Assembly: GCF_029968035.1 (NCBI RefSeq)
Contig: NZ_JASCIQ010000004.1
Location: 222,179 to 286,178 of the forward strand
Reading direction: 5' to 3'
Origin: Streptomyces cavernicola
GTDB taxonomy: Bacteria > Actinomycetota > Actinomycetes > Streptomycetales > Streptomycetaceae
Length of the DNA: 64,000 nucleotides
Within the stretch, counting starts at the first letter, position 1. Each line of letters begins with the position of its first letter. This document shows, one piece after another, positions 1 to 9,548 of the stretch. Made by a program: the position numbers and the translations under genes. The notes under the pieces were generated by a model. That model was not told the DNA's origin. It saw only the letters and a program-made list of their open reading frames with translations, and did not search any database.

Positions 1-2873
1 GGTTCCGTGCGCAGCGTGAGTACGCGTTCATGACGGTCGGACAGGACGAGTTCGCGCAGGTCGCTGCGGTGGCCGCTCTCCTGCGGGCGGGCGTAGCGGA
101 AGGTGAGGTCGTCGACGGCGGCGTCGAACCGGCCCACCAGTGCGGCGGCGCGGCTGTCCGGGTACGACTCACCGGGTCCGGTGCCGAACCAGGAGGCCCG
201 GGAGATCCCGGCGGGCAGGTCGAAGCAGATTCCGGTGCGCGGCCACGCGGTCGTCCACCCGGTACTCGGAACGATGTCGGCCCTGAGGCCGATCCCGTTG
301 CCGCTGCTCCACCACCGGTACGTCACGTCGACGCTCTTCGCGCTGTTCGCGGCGCTCACGCGCACGCGGACGAGCACACCGTGGGCTCCGGTCTGCACCT
401 GGTCGACGCGGTGCACGAGACGGTCGAGGCCCTCCCGCCGCCACCGCTCGGCAGCACTCGGCCCAGGGGCGCCATGGCCGAAGGTGAGCTCCGGGTCGGC
501 CTCTTCGTAGGACGGGAATCCGTCGGCGAGATCGTTGTCGGTGGGCGCGCGCCACAGTTCCAGGCGGGGGCCGGTGATCGGCAGCCGTCCGAGGCGTACG
601 AGGCGGCCCGTGAGCCCGTCGAACGCGGCGGCTCCGAGTTCGACCGCCGGGCTCGGAGCGTGCCGTGCGGGCGGATCGGCCGGTCCCGCGGGCCGAGGGG
701 CAACGGTCGCCGTCTCGCGGTGACGCAACGTCAGATCTGGTCTGTGCAAGGGGAATCCGGACTGCGGTGTCACATCGTGCTGTGCGGCGGCGACCACATG
801 CCCGGCCGGTGCCCACGACGTGTCCTGGGCGAGCACGGCACGGACGGTGAGCCAGTGCTCGGCCGAGGGATCCGCTTCCGCAGCGGGCAGAGCCTGCGGC
901 GGAAGGGTGGTCACGGAGCTTTCACCGGCGGGCACGGGCGGGACCGGCAGCCGGTCGGCGGCGACGTGGTGCCCGTCCCGCTCAAGAAGCCACTCGAAGG
1001 CCAGGTGGGCGGTGGAGAGCGAGTGGTGACGGTTGTGCACCGTGACCGTCGGAGCGGCCCGGTCCGTCCGCCCCGCCCCGTCGTCGAACGCGAGACGCAC
1101 CGGCGCGCTCACGGCCTTGAACTCGGCAAGGCCCGGTGTGGGGACGTCGTCGGAGCGCACGAGGCCGTCCATCACGAAATTCCCGTCGTGCACCGTCTCG
1201 CCGAAGTCCCCGCCATAGGCGTGGAACGGCGTGCCGTCGGCTGAGCGGGTCAGGATGCCGTGGTCTCGCCACTCCCAGACGAAGCCGCCGTGCAGCTTCG
1301 GGTGGGCGTCGAAGAGCGCGTCGTACTCGGCGAGCGCGCCGGGACCGTTGCCCATCGCGTGCGCGTACTCACACAGCAGGAAGGGTTTGGCGCGCTGCCT
1401 GGCGGATTCGGCCGGGTTGCAGCCGAGGAGCTGTCCGGTGACGGCACCGCTGCCGATGGATTCGGTCTCCTCCAGGTTCGCGTACATCCGCGAGTACACG
1501 TCGGTGTACTGGCCGGTGTAGTCGCCCTCGTAGTGCACCGGACGGTCCGGGTCCCTGTGGTGGACCCAGTGCGACATCGCGGCGAGGTTGCGACCGGTTC
1601 CGGACTCGTTGCCCAGGGACCACATCACGATCGAGGGGTGGTTCTTGTCGCGTTCCACGGTGCGTTCGATCCGGTCGAGGTACTGCACCTCGAAGCGGGG
1701 GTCGTCGCTGGGGTTTCCCGCCCAGTCCAGGAAGGTGTAGCCGTGCGTTTCGAGGTCGCACTCGTCGATCACCCAGAAGCCGTACTCGTCGGCGAGGTCC
1801 AGCAGGCGGGGATGCGGCGGATAGTGACTGGTCCGGATCGCGTTGACGTTGTGCCGCTTCATCAACTCCAGGTCGGCGCGGGCGTGTTCCTCGTCGAAGA
1901 CGCGGCCGCGCTCGGGGTGCGTCTCGTGACGGTTCACGCCGCGGAAGACGACGCGGCGGCCGTTCACGGTGAAGGCGTCACCGACGATGCGGACCGTACG
2001 GAAACCGATGCGGAGGGAGACCGTCTCGCCCCGTGACGCGATGTCGGCGTCGTACAGCCGTGGATTCTCGGCGCTCCAGGGCTCCACGACGCCGGCCGCC
2101 ACCGGGGCGACGTCCGCCGCGGAGTGCCAGGTCTCCTCGATGCCGAGTTCGGGAACGCTCAGCGTGACGGGGAACGCCTCGGGGCGGGCGACGAGTTCGG
2201 CCGTCAGCCGGCCCGCGCCGGTGACGTGGTCATAGTCGGACCTGACCCACACGTCGTCGACACAGCCGGCCGGACGGCCCAGAACGGTGACGTCGCGGAA
2301 GATACCGGGGAGCCACCACTGGTCCTGGTCCTCCAGGTAGCTCCCGGTCGACCACTGGTGCACGCGGACCACGAGCACGTTCCCCGCGGGCCGGACCAGC
2401 TCGGTGATGTCGAACTCCTGGGCCAGGCGCGACGCTTTGCCGGTGCCGACCTCCACCCCGTTGAGCCACACCCGGTAGGCCGACTCGACTCCGTCGAAGC
2501 GCAACAGCGTCCGCTCGGCCGCCCACTCGGCGGGCAGGTCGAAGCCGCGCCGGTGGTCGCCGGTCGGGTTCTCGTCGGGGACCCTGGGCGCGTCTATGGG
2601 GAAGGGGTACTGCACGTTCGTGTACGCGGGCCGTCCGTACGCGCCGTCGCCGTGCAGCACCCAGTGCGAGGGCACGGGGAGGGTGTCCCATGCCGTGTCG
2701 TCGAAGCCGGGGTCGGCGACCGTGTCATCGAGGCCCAGCGGCGAAGGCGCGTACCGGAAACGCCAGTCGCCGTCGAGGCGCAGCGCGGGCGCGTCCGTGC
2801 ACACCCAGGAGCGTGCCGGGACGCGCCTTCCTGTGCCCGGCTCGAAGTCCTCGTAGTACGTCATGGTGGCCAT
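1..2873 (-). CDS. lacZ: Beta-galactosidase, GH2 (LacZ type), C-terminus beyond window
   Basis: Hydrolyses terminal beta-galactosides, presumably in the cytoplasm after ABC import. About 957 residues are visible and the frame stays open to base 1, so the C-terminal part is missing. The layout is a GH2 sugar-binding jelly roll, an immunoglobulin-like domain, then the TIM barrel; the acid/base Glu is in SLGNESG and the nucleophile in LLCEYAHAMGNGPG, both typical of long LacZ enzymes. The later part is the beta-sandwich (small chain) domain. The ATG at 2873 has an AAGGA about 12 nt upstream; an in-frame ATG at 2864 is a possible alternative. It lies 65 bp behind a binding protein/permease operon on the same strand, which suggests uptake and cleavage of one galactoside. 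No signal peptide is seen. Confidence 0.93.
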   Translation of the reverse strand, partial: MATMTYYEDFEPGTGRRVPARSWVCTDAPALRLDGDWRFRYAPSPLGLDDTVADPGFDDTAWDTLPVPSHWVLHGDGAYGRPAYTNVQYPFPIDAPRVPDENPTGDHRRGFDLPAEWAAERTLLRFDGVESAYRVWLNGVEVGTGKASRLAQEFDITELVRPAGNVLVVRVHQWSTGSYLEDQDQWWLPGIFRDVTVLGRPAGCVDDVWVRSDYDHVTGAGRLTAELVARPEAFPVTLSVPELGIEETWHSAADVAPVAAGVVEPWSAENPRLYDADIASRGETVSLRIGFRTVRIVGDAFTVNGRRVVFRGVNRHETHPERGRVFDEEHARADLELMKRHNVNAIRTSHYPPHPRLLDLADEYGFWVIDECDLETHGYTFLDWAGNPSDDPRFEVQYLDRIERTVERDKNHPSIVMWSLGNESGTGRNLAAMSHWVHHRDPDRPVHYEGDYTGQYTDVYSRMYANLEETESIGSGAVTGQLLGCNPAESARQRAKPFLLCEYAHAMGNGPGALAEYDALFDAHPKLHGGFVWEWRDHGILTRSADGTPFHAYGGDFGETVHDGNFVMDGLVRSDDVPTPGLAEFKAVSAPVRLAFDDGAGRTDRAAPTVTVHNRHHSLSTAHLAFEWLLERDGHHVAADRLPVPPVPAGESSVTTLPPQALPAAEADPSAEHWLTVRAVLAQDTSWAPAGHVVAAAQHDVTPQSGFPLHRPDLTLRHRETATVAPRPAGPADPPARHAPSPAVELGAAAFDGLTGRLVRLGRLPITGPRLELWRAPTDNDLADGFPSYEEADPELTFGHGAPGPSAAERWRREGLDRLVHRVDQVQTGAHGVLVRVRVSAANSAKSVDVTYRWWSSGNGIGLRADIVPSTGWTTAWPRTGICFDLPAGISRASWFGTGPGESYPDSRAAALVGRFDAAVDDLTFRYARPQESGHRSDLRELVLSDRHERVLTLRTE

Positions 2874-2938
2874 GCGGGTCTGCCATTCCTTCGAACGCGG
2901 ATGAGATGTCGTCGGTACAGCGAACGCTGCGGAGACAG

Positions 2939-3823
2939 CTAGCCCTTGACCGCTCCGTCGGACAGACCGCCGCGCCAGTACTTCTGCAGCACGATCATCG
3001 CGCCGATCAGCGGGACGACCGAGACGAGCGCGCCGCCCGTGGTGAGCCGGTAGAACTCCGGCAGGCGGTCCACCTGGCTGCTCCAGTTGTGCAGCCCCAG
3101 CGTGACCGGATACAGGGATTCGTCGGCGAGCATGACCAGGGGCAGGAAGAAGTTGTTCCAGATGAAGACGAGTTGGAACAGGAAGACCGTCACCAGCGCC
3201 GGGAGCATGGTGCGCAGTCCCAGCTTGTGGAAGATGCCCAGTTCGCCCGCGCCGTCGATGCGGCCGGCTTCGATGACCGAGGTGTCCACGGACGTCTCGG
3301 CGTAGATCCGGCACAGCAGGAGCCCGAACGGGGACACCAGTGACGGGATCAGCACGCTCAGGTGGGTGTTGGCCAGGCCGAGGGAGCTGAACAGCAGGAA
3401 CATCGGCAACGCGAGGGCGGTCCCCGGCACGAGGACGCCGCCGAGAACGGTGCCGAAGACGAGGCGCTTCCCGCGGAATTCGTACTTGGCGAGCGCATAG
3501 CCCCCCGCCGCGGCGAAGTATGTCGCCAGAGCGGCGCCCACGCCGGCGTAGAGCAGGGAGTTGAGCAGCCAGCGTACGAAGATGCCGCCGTTGTAGGTGA
3601 AGACCAGGGCGAGGTTGTCCCACAGGGCGAAGGTGGGGGCGAGAGCGAATCCGTTGGTCGCGAACAGGTCGGAGGTGGTCTTGGTCGCGGCCACGACGAC
3701 GTAGTAGACGGGGACGAGGAAGTAGAGCGCGACGGTCACGAGGAGCGCCGTGACCGGGATCGTGGTCCTCGGCGTGCGCCTGGCCTTTCCCGCGGCGGGG
3801 ATGCGGGTGGGTGCGGTCGTCAC
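2939..3823 (-). CDS. Sugar ABC transporter permease, MalG type
   Basis: Inner-membrane permease of a carbohydrate ABC importer (CUT1 type). It is 294 residues long, with a hydrophobic first helix (TALLVTVALYFLVPVYYVVV) and about six membrane segments. The EAA loop that contacts the ATPase reads EAGRIDGAGELGIFHKLGL, the normal G-containing form. The start is GTG at 3823, overlapping the stop of the preceding permease by 4 bp (GTGA), so the two are translationally coupled. No ATPase gene is in the cluster; Streptomyces CUT1 importers usually share the MsiK ATPase encoded elsewhere (family knowledge). Confidence 0.92.
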   Translation of the reverse strand: MTTAPTRIPAAGKARRTPRTTIPVTALLVTVALYFLVPVYYVVVAATKTTSDLFATNGFALAPTFALWDNLALVFTYNGGIFVRWLLNSLLYAGVGAALATYFAAAGGYALAKYEFRGKRLVFGTVLGGVLVPGTALALPMFLLFSSLGLANTHLSVLIPSLVSPFGLLLCRIYAETSVDTSVIEAGRIDGAGELGIFHKLGLRTMLPALVTVFLFQLVFIWNNFFLPLVMLADESLYPVTLGLHNWSSQVDRLPEFYRLTTGGALVSVVPLIGAMIVLQKYWRGGLSDGAVKG

Positions 3824-4806
3824 TTGCGGGCCTTCCTCTCCGGCCGGGACGTGCGGTGGGTCGCCAGCATGAAGGCGAAGGACAGTACGAAGGCGACCAG
3901 TGCGATCAGTACGGCCTGCGCGGAGGCGAGCCCGTACTCGTTGTAGGCGAACGCGTTGGTGTAGGCGGCCAGGTTGGGGGTGTACTCGGTGTCGATCGCC
4001 GGGGAGGCGTTGGCGAGTACCAGCGGCTCGGCGAAGAGCTGCAGCGTCCCGATGATCGAGAAGACCGTCGCCAGGTTCACCGCCGGGCGGATGAGGGGGA
4101 GTTGGATCGACCAGGCGATCCGGAACGCTCCGGCGCCGTCGACCCGGGCGGCCTCGTAGATCTCCCCGGGGATGGACTTGAGCTGGGCGATGACGATGAG
4201 CATGTTGTATCCGGTGTACGTCCAGGTCACGATGTTCGCGATGGACCAGAGCACCGAGTCGGCGCCCAGGAAGTCCAGTTCGATCCCCACCAGACCGGCG
4301 ACGTCGAGCAGTGGGCTGAGCCCGGGGACGTAGAGGAAGCTCCACAGGATCGTCGCGATGACGCCAGGAACGCCGTACGGCAGGAAGTAGGCCGTGCGGA
4401 AGAACTGCGGACACTTCGCGCTCGCCGATTCGAGCAGCAGGGCGAGCACCGTGCAGAAGGCGATCATGACGGGTACCTGCACGATGCCGAACAGCAGCAC
4501 GCGTCCGAAACTCGTGAGGAAGCCGCCGCCGGAGAGCGCCTGCACGTAGTTGTCCCAGCCCGCGAACGCGACCTGGATGCCCTCTTCGCCGAACAGGCCC
4601 TGACGTGTCGTGGTGGTGAAGCTCTGCCCGACCGCGGTGGCGATGGGCAGGACGAAGGTGAACGCGAACACCGCCAGGAAGGGCGCGAGGAGCACCCATG
4701 CCGCAGTCGTCTGTTTCCGCTGCTGCCCGGACCTGGCCCGGCCCGCGCCACCCGCCGGGGCGGGGGTGCCGCGGCGCTCCGGAGTCCTCGTCGTCGTTGT
4801 GCTCAC
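3820..4806 (-). CDS. Sugar ABC transporter permease, MalF type
   Basis: Second permease of the CUT1 importer, 328 residues, six predicted membrane helices after a charged cytoplasmic N-terminus rich in Thr and Arg. The EAA loop is EAARVDGAGAFRIAWSIQLP. The start is GTG at 4806 and overlaps the stop codon of the binding-protein gene by 4 bp; the gene in turn overlaps the next permease by 4 bp, so the three form one coupled unit. A longer open frame runs upstream to 5268 but lies inside the binding-protein gene and has no ribosome site. Confidence 0.92.
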   Translation of the reverse strand: MSTTTTRTPERRGTPAPAGGAGRARSGQQRKQTTAAWVLLAPFLAVFAFTFVLPIATAVGQSFTTTTRQGLFGEEGIQVAFAGWDNYVQALSGGGFLTSFGRVLLFGIVQVPVMIAFCTVLALLLESASAKCPQFFRTAYFLPYGVPGVIATILWSFLYVPGLSPLLDVAGLVGIELDFLGADSVLWSIANIVTWTYTGYNMLIVIAQLKSIPGEIYEAARVDGAGAFRIAWSIQLPLIRPAVNLATVFSIIGTLQLFAEPLVLANASPAIDTEYTPNLAAYTNAFAYNEYGLASAQAVLIALVAFVLSFAFMLATHRTSRPERKARK

Positions 4807-6152
4807 TGCTTCCCCTCCCGCACGCGCAGCCCCTTGTCCCTGAACGCCCGCACCACCGTCGACTGAGCCTGGGCCACCGAGTCGACGAACGACTGACCGC
4901 TGGTCAGCTTCTTGCGGAACCCGTTGGCCAGTGCGTCGCTGGTGAGCTTCGTCAGGGGCGACCAGGTCCAGTCCGGGTTGGTCTGTGTGACCGCTCGCGC
5001 GAAGACCTCCTCGTTGTAGCGCTGACCGCCGAACCACTCGCTGGGCTCGCGCCGCTTCGCGCCGATGTAGTGGCGCGCCGGGGACCAGCCGATGCCCAGA
5101 TGCTCGATCTCCGCGTCGATGCCCTCGGGAGTGCTGGTGAGCCACTCGATGAACGCCAACGCCTCGGCCGGGTGCGCGGAGTTGGCGAGCACCGCGGCGG
5201 TGGACCCGCCGTGGTGGGCCGAGCCGAAACCCTCCTTTCCCCAGACCGGCAGCGGGGCGACGCGCCACTTGCCGGCTCCGCCGGAGACCTCCTGCACCAG
5301 TGCGTCACCCCAGGAGCCGCAGGTGGCACCCACGATCCGGCCTTCGGCTGCGGCCGCGTACCAGGCGGGCGAGAACAGCTCGCTGGAGACGTTGACGAGG
5401 TCGTCGTCGACGGCCTCGTCGAAGAAGCGGGCGACGTTCAGGGTCTTGTCGTCGGTCATGTCGACGACCCACTCGTCCCCGGCCGTTCGGAACCACACGG
5501 CTCCTGCCTGCGCGGCGAGACCCGTGAAGACCGAGCCGTCGCTGACCGCGAACGAGTCGAGGTAGTGCCGTGAGCCGAGTCTGCGGATCTCGGCGGCCAG
5601 CTCCGCCCACTCCGCCCAGGTCCGCGGCGGCCGGCCGCCGACCCGGTCGAGCAGGCCGGGCTGGTGGAAGAAGCCCATCGGGCCTGAATCCTGGGGTATG
5701 CCGTAGACCCCGCCGTTGAAGGAGACCTGACGCCAGAGCGCCTTGTCGTAGTTGTGCGCCATCTTGTCGGCGCCGTACCGGGACAGGTCCACGAGGCCGT
5801 TCTGCAGCAGGTACTCCGGCACCGCCATCATTTCGATCTGCGCGATGTCAGGCCCACCACCGGCGGCGAGGGCGGCGTGGAGCTTCTGGTAGCCGCCTTC
5901 GTTTCCGCTCGGGATCCACGTCGCCTTCACCTGGATGTGCGGCTGCTTCGCGTTCCAGATGTCGAGGACCTTCTGCAGGTCCTTCACCCACGACCAGTAC
6001 GTCAGCGTGACCGTCTCTCCGGGCGCGGCGGCGGGGAGTGCCGGGGCCTTGTTGACGGAGACGGCCCCGGGGCTCGCGCACCCGGCGACGGCGGTCGCAA
6101 GCGCGCCACCCGCGCCCAGGCCCAGCAGTCGCCTCCTCGTGAGTGGTGCCAT
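4803..6152 (-). CDS. Sugar-binding lipoprotein of ABC transporter
   Basis: Extracellular solute-binding protein family 1, 449 residues, captures the sugar outside the cell and delivers it to the two permeases. The N-terminus carries a twin-arginine-like stretch (TRRRLLG) followed by a lipobox AVAGC with the lipidated Cys at residue 25. The ATG at 6152 is preceded by a good GGAAGGA site. It is the first gene of the operon ending in the beta-galactosidase, so the ligand is probably a beta-galactoside or galactose-containing oligosaccharide; that is inference from neighbours, not from the binding site. Confidence 0.92.
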   Translation of the reverse strand: MAPLTRRRLLGLGAGGALATAVAGCASPGAVSVNKAPALPAAAPGETVTLTYWSWVKDLQKVLDIWNAKQPHIQVKATWIPSGNEGGYQKLHAALAAGGGPDIAQIEMMAVPEYLLQNGLVDLSRYGADKMAHNYDKALWRQVSFNGGVYGIPQDSGPMGFFHQPGLLDRVGGRPPRTWAEWAELAAEIRRLGSRHYLDSFAVSDGSVFTGLAAQAGAVWFRTAGDEWVVDMTDDKTLNVARFFDEAVDDDLVNVSSELFSPAWYAAAAEGRIVGATCGSWGDALVQEVSGGAGKWRVAPLPVWGKEGFGSAHHGGSTAAVLANSAHPAEALAFIEWLTSTPEGIDAEIEHLGIGWSPARHYIGAKRREPSEWFGGQRYNEEVFARAVTQTNPDWTWSPLTKLTSDALANGFRKKLTSGQSFVDSVAQAQSTVVRAFRDKGLRVREGKQ

Positions 6153-6267
6153 TCAGCTCTTCCTTCCAGCTTCCAGGTTGATCCGGTGCTCCTGCCGCAC
6201 GATTCGTTCGCCGCACGGTGTCGGATGAGGCGGTACGGAAGGCGAGGGCCGTCCGCTCTGCTGCATG

Positions 6268-6279
6268 GGGCGATCGCCC
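6268..6279. promoter_or_regulatory. 12-bp palindrome, possible operator of the galactoside operon
   Basis: GGGCGATCGCCC is a perfect palindrome with a central CG, about 115 bp upstream of the binding-protein start. LacI-family operators have this kind of symmetry, but 12-bp GC-rich palindromes also arise by chance, so this is only a candidate. Confidence 0.25.
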
Positions 6280-6575
6280 GGCGGTGACCGGGACGCCGGC
6301 ATCGGCAGCGGCTCAGCGGCAAGGGTGGTTGCTGCGAGGCCTACGGGAGAGCGGGTCCCAGGCACGGATAACGCGCGAGACCCAACAGAAACTCCCCTGA
6401 CCAATCAAAAACAAACAGCATCGATCATGCCGTGGAGTCTGAACCGGCGTACAGGTGATGTCAAGGGAGTGCCGGCGAGAGCGCATGCCGAAGCAACCAC
6501 GCCGACGCGACGGCCAGTTGGCACACCGGCGCCGAGCTGACGGATGCGCACATGCGGTGGCGCGCACCCATCCCG

Positions 6576-6591
6576 GCTGAAGCGCTTCAGC
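6576..6591. terminator. 16-bp perfect palindrome after the LysR gene
   Basis: GCTGAAGCGCTTCAGC lies 14 bp past the stop of the LysR gene and could fold as a 6-bp stem with a GCGC loop, a possible terminator. The same sequence has the central GCGC symmetry of LacI-family operators, so an operator role cannot be excluded. Confidence 0.4.
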
Positions 6592-6605
6592 GGCGAACCG
6601 GCACG

Positions 6606-7511
6606 CTACGCCGGGATGCTCAGGTTCCGGGCCTCGTCGAGAATCAGGTCGCGCAGGACCGCGGCAGACGGTCGCGGATCATCGCTACGCCACTGCAGCT
6701 CCAGGGGAAGCGTCGCCGGCCGGCTCAGCGGCAGAGCGCGCAGTTCGCCGGACAGATGCCCCACGGTGGACCGCGGAATCAGCGAGAACGCTCGCGACTG
6801 AGTCAGCAGGTACAGCCGCGAGCCCACGATTCGAGGCGGTCCGGGGTGAACTTCGGGTACCAGTCCGCGAGTTGCGCAGATGTCCAGGACGTGGTCGTAG
6901 TACGCGGGGCTCTGTTCTCGCGGCCACAGGAGCAGCGGCACCTCACGCAGCTGCCCGAGGTCGATCCGATCCAGGTGGGCCAGAGGGTGAGCGCGGCCGA
7001 TGACCGCGAAGACCTCCTCGTCCACGACGGTCTTCCGCCGGAACCCCGCGATGTCGTCGAGGAAACGGCCGATGCCGATGTCGCCCTGGCCCGCCGCGAG
7101 TTGCTCGGACACGCCACCGGTTTCCACCGCCACGTCATCGATGGTCACGCCGGGCAGTTCTTGTTCCGCGCGGCTGATGACCGCGGGCAGAAGCCTGTTG
7201 ACGACACTGGGCGAGGCGATCACCCGCACGGAACCCGCCCTGGATTCGTCGTACAGGCGAACCTTGTCCATGAGCCGTCTTGCCTGGTCGAGCAGTTCAC
7301 GGCCCTCGGCGACCATGGCCACGCCCGCGGGGGTGAGCGAGACGGACCGCCGCGAGCGGTCGAAGAGGGGCAGCCCCAGCGCCCGCTCCAGTCTGCCGAT
7401 CTCCTGACTCACCGTCGGCTGCGAGATGTGCAGCGCCTCGGCGGCCCGGCCGAAGTGGAGCTCATCAGCCACGGCGACGAAGATCTCGACCTGCCGCAGC
7501 GTGATTCTCAT
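6606..7511 (-). CDS. LysR-family transcriptional regulator
   Basis: 301 residues, normal LysR length. The N-terminal winged helix is classical (FVAVADELHFGRAAEALHIS, then QPTVSQEIGRLERALGLPLF), followed by a substrate-sensing domain. It is divergent from the pseudouridine operon, with 126 bp between the two starts, the usual arrangement for a LysR protein that controls its neighbour. A TATC-N7-GATA site lies in that gap. No clear ribosome site precedes the ATG at 7511. The effector may be pseudouridine or its phosphate (inference). Confidence 0.88.
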   Translation of the reverse strand: MRITLRQVEIFVAVADELHFGRAAEALHISQPTVSQEIGRLERALGLPLFDRSRRSVSLTPAGVAMVAEGRELLDQARRLMDKVRLYDESRAGSVRVIASPSVVNRLLPAVISRAEQELPGVTIDDVAVETGGVSEQLAAGQGDIGIGRFLDDIAGFRRKTVVDEEVFAVIGRAHPLAHLDRIDLGQLREVPLLLWPREQSPAYYDHVLDICATRGLVPEVHPGPPRIVGSRLYLLTQSRAFSLIPRSTVGHLSGELRALPLSRPATLPLELQWRSDDPRPSAAVLRDLILDEARNLSIPA

Positions 7512-7521
7512 AGGCGAAGGC

Positions 7522-7536
7522 TATCAGTGGCCGATA
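7522..7536. promoter_or_regulatory. LysR-type binding site (T-N11-A)
   Basis: TATC-N7-GATA has dyad symmetry and satisfies the T-N11-A rule of LysR boxes. It lies 11 bp upstream of the LysR start and about 100 bp upstream of psuG, so it could serve both autoregulation and activation. Confidence 0.45.
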
Positions 7537-7637
7537 ACTTGCTTCTCGATGTAACCGTGGCGAACCCCTAACTTCATCGGCAGACAGCCGCCCCGTCCCC
7601 GGGTCAGGCACGTGGCCAGAGAAGGAAGTTGCACAAC

Positions 7638-8549
7638 ATGAGCACGTCCGCGATACACGTCTCCGACGAGGTCCAGGAAGCCGTACGAGACGGACGACCG
7701 GTGGTGGCGCTGGAGTCCACGATCTTCACGCACGGTCTGCCCCGTCCACGGAACCTGGAGGTGGCTCTGGAAGCAGAGGACAACCTCCGCTCGCAGGGCG
7801 TGGTCCCGGCCACGATCGGTGTGTTCTCCGGCGTACCCACGGTCGGGCTGAGCACCGAGGAGATCACCAAGCTCTCCCACGAGGAGGACAGCGCCAAGGT
7901 CAGCCTGCGGGACCTGCCCGTTGCGAGTGCGCTCGGCCTGCACGGCGGCACAACTGTCGCTGCCACCGCGTTCCTTGCCCACCACGCCGGCATCAAGGTG
8001 TTCTCCACCGGCGGCCTGGGCGGGGTGCACCACGGTGCGGCGCAGACCTTCGACGAATCCGCCGATATGACCACCCTGGCCGAAACCCCGATTCTGGTCG
8101 TCAGCGCCGGGGTGAAGTCGATCCTGGACGTGGCCGCAACGCTGGAGCGGTTCGAGACCCTGAACATCCCCGTGCTCGGCTTCGGCACGACCAAGTACCC
8201 GGGTTTCTACGTGACGGATTCCGGTCACACGATCGGCTACTCGGTCTCGACGCCGGAGGAGGCCGCGACCCTCATCGACGCGCGGGACGCGCTGGGCCTC
8301 CCGCAGGCCCTGCTGCTGGCCAACCCGGTCGCCGAGGACAAGCAGCTGCCGCCGTCGGAGCTGGACGCCATCCTCGCCCGAGCCTGGGCGGAGGCAGAGA
8401 CGGCAGGCATCACGGGCAACGACACCACCCCGTTCCTGCTGGACTTCATCCAGCGGGACACCGGTGGCCGCAGCCTGGACGTCAACATCGAGGTCTACCG
8501 CGGCAACGTCGCCCTCGGCGGTCGTATCGCCGCTGCCCTCGCACACTGA
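7638..8549 (+). CDS. psuG: Pseudouridine-5'-phosphate glycosidase
   Basis: Cleaves the C-C glycosidic bond of pseudouridine 5'-phosphate to uracil and ribose 5-phosphate. The family signatures are all present: ALESTIFTHGLPRP near the N-terminus, GGLGGVHHGA, SAGVKSILD with the Schiff-base Lys, and PGFYVTDSG. Length 303 residues matches PsuG/IndA proteins. The ATG at 7638 is preceded by GAAGGAAG 11 nt upstream; a TTG at 7629 in the same frame is less likely. It leads an operon with a PfkB kinase and an MFS carrier. IndA-type homologues also occur in indigoidine/minimycin clusters, but no synthetase is present here, so salvage is the better reading. Confidence 0.93.
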   Translation: MSTSAIHVSDEVQEAVRDGRPVVALESTIFTHGLPRPRNLEVALEAEDNLRSQGVVPATIGVFSGVPTVGLSTEEITKLSHEEDSAKVSLRDLPVASALGLHGGTTVAATAFLAHHAGIKVFSTGGLGGVHHGAAQTFDESADMTTLAETPILVVSAGVKSILDVAATLERFETLNIPVLGFGTTKYPGFYVTDSGHTIGYSVSTPEEAATLIDARDALGLPQALLLANPVAEDKQLPPSELDAILARAWAEAETAGITGNDTTPFLLDFIQRDTGGRSLDVNIEVYRGNVALGGRIAAALAH

Positions 8550-8569
8550 CTCGGACGAGAGGGAGCGCC

Positions 8570-9451
8570 GTGCTGGGAATCATGGGAGATCTCGTCGAAG
8601 ACGTCGTGGTGTGGATGGCCGAGCCGGTACAGCACGGCACCGACACCGACGTGCAAATCTTCCGGACGCGAGGGGGCAGTGGTGCGAACGTCGCGAGTTT
8701 CGCCGCTCGACTCGGGCCCACCCGGTTCATCGGCTGTGTGGGCGATGACCACTTGGGCCGTTCGCTCGTCGCGGACCTCGAATCGGACGGCGTCGAGGTA
8801 TGCGTGCAACGCCGCGGCGACACCGGCACGATCGTCGTTCTGATCGACCGCAGCGGAGAGCGAACCATGCTGCCGCAGCGCGCCGCCTGCACCCTGCTCG
8901 ACAACGTGCCCGAAGCCTGGCTCGACGGCCTTGACCTTCTGCATGTGCCCGCCTACACCTTCGATGGCCGGCCGGTCGGGCAGACCGCGGTGGACGTGGT
9001 ACGCCGGGCCAAGCGGCATGGCGCAATGATCTCGATCGACGCGTCCTCCACCGGCATGCTCGCCCGCTTCGGACTGCCCGCGTTCTTCGAGCTGTTGAGG
9101 GATCTGAACCCGGATTTCCTCATCGCGAACGAAGACGAGGCGGAGTTTCTCGGACTCTCGAAGGCGGGCGAGCCGGGCCGGAATCTGGTTCTGCTCCCGG
9201 ACACCGTGGTCGTCGCGAAGGCAGGGCCCGACCCGACGACCGTCCACCAGCCGGGAGCGGGCCGATTCACGGTGCCGGTACCCGCGGTGACGGACATCCG
9301 CGACCTGACCGGCGCGGGCGACGCGTTCGCAGCCGGCTTCCTGTCGGCCTTCTTGAAGTCGAAGGATCTGCACAGCGCATGCGTCGGCGGTCACGAAGCT
9401 GCGGCGCGTGTTCTTGCCTCCCCGGGGGCTTCCCTCAAGGCCACCTCGTAA
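8570..9451 (+). CDS. psuK: PfkB-family kinase, probable pseudouridine kinase
   Basis: Ribokinase-fold sugar/nucleoside kinase, 293 residues. It shows the substrate-side GGSGANVASFAARLG motif near residue 36 and the C-terminal anion hole and catalytic base in DLTGAGDAFAAGF. Linked 20 bp behind psuG, it most likely phosphorylates pseudouridine to the 5'-phosphate that PsuG splits. The GTG at 8570 has GAGGGAG just upstream. The PfkB fold alone does not fix the substrate; the assignment rests on the neighbour. Confidence 0.85.
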   Translation: MLGIMGDLVEDVVVWMAEPVQHGTDTDVQIFRTRGGSGANVASFAARLGPTRFIGCVGDDHLGRSLVADLESDGVEVCVQRRGDTGTIVVLIDRSGERTMLPQRAACTLLDNVPEAWLDGLDLLHVPAYTFDGRPVGQTAVDVVRRAKRHGAMISIDASSTGMLARFGLPAFFELLRDLNPDFLIANEDEAEFLGLSKAGEPGRNLVLLPDTVVVAKAGPDPTTVHQPGAGRFTVPVPAVTDIRDLTGAGDAFAAGFLSAFLKSKDLHSACVGGHEAAARVLASPGASLKATS

Positions 9452-9548
9452 GGAATCCCTGGTACGGAGAACCAGCCGGTTTCCGCTGACTCCTCTGCGC
9501 AGGCGTTGATTCCGAACGATTTCACGTGCAAAAAGTGAGGAGTTGCCG

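Larger units (their letters stand above)
6153..6605. other. Intergenic region upstream of the galactoside operon
   Basis: These 453 bp hold no convincing gene. They should contain the promoter of the binding-protein operon (minus strand). An A/T-rich patch at about 6397-6430 is the likeliest promoter area but no clean -35/-10 pair was found. Two perfect palindromes are present (6268-6279 and 6576-6591), listed separately. Confidence 0.6.
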
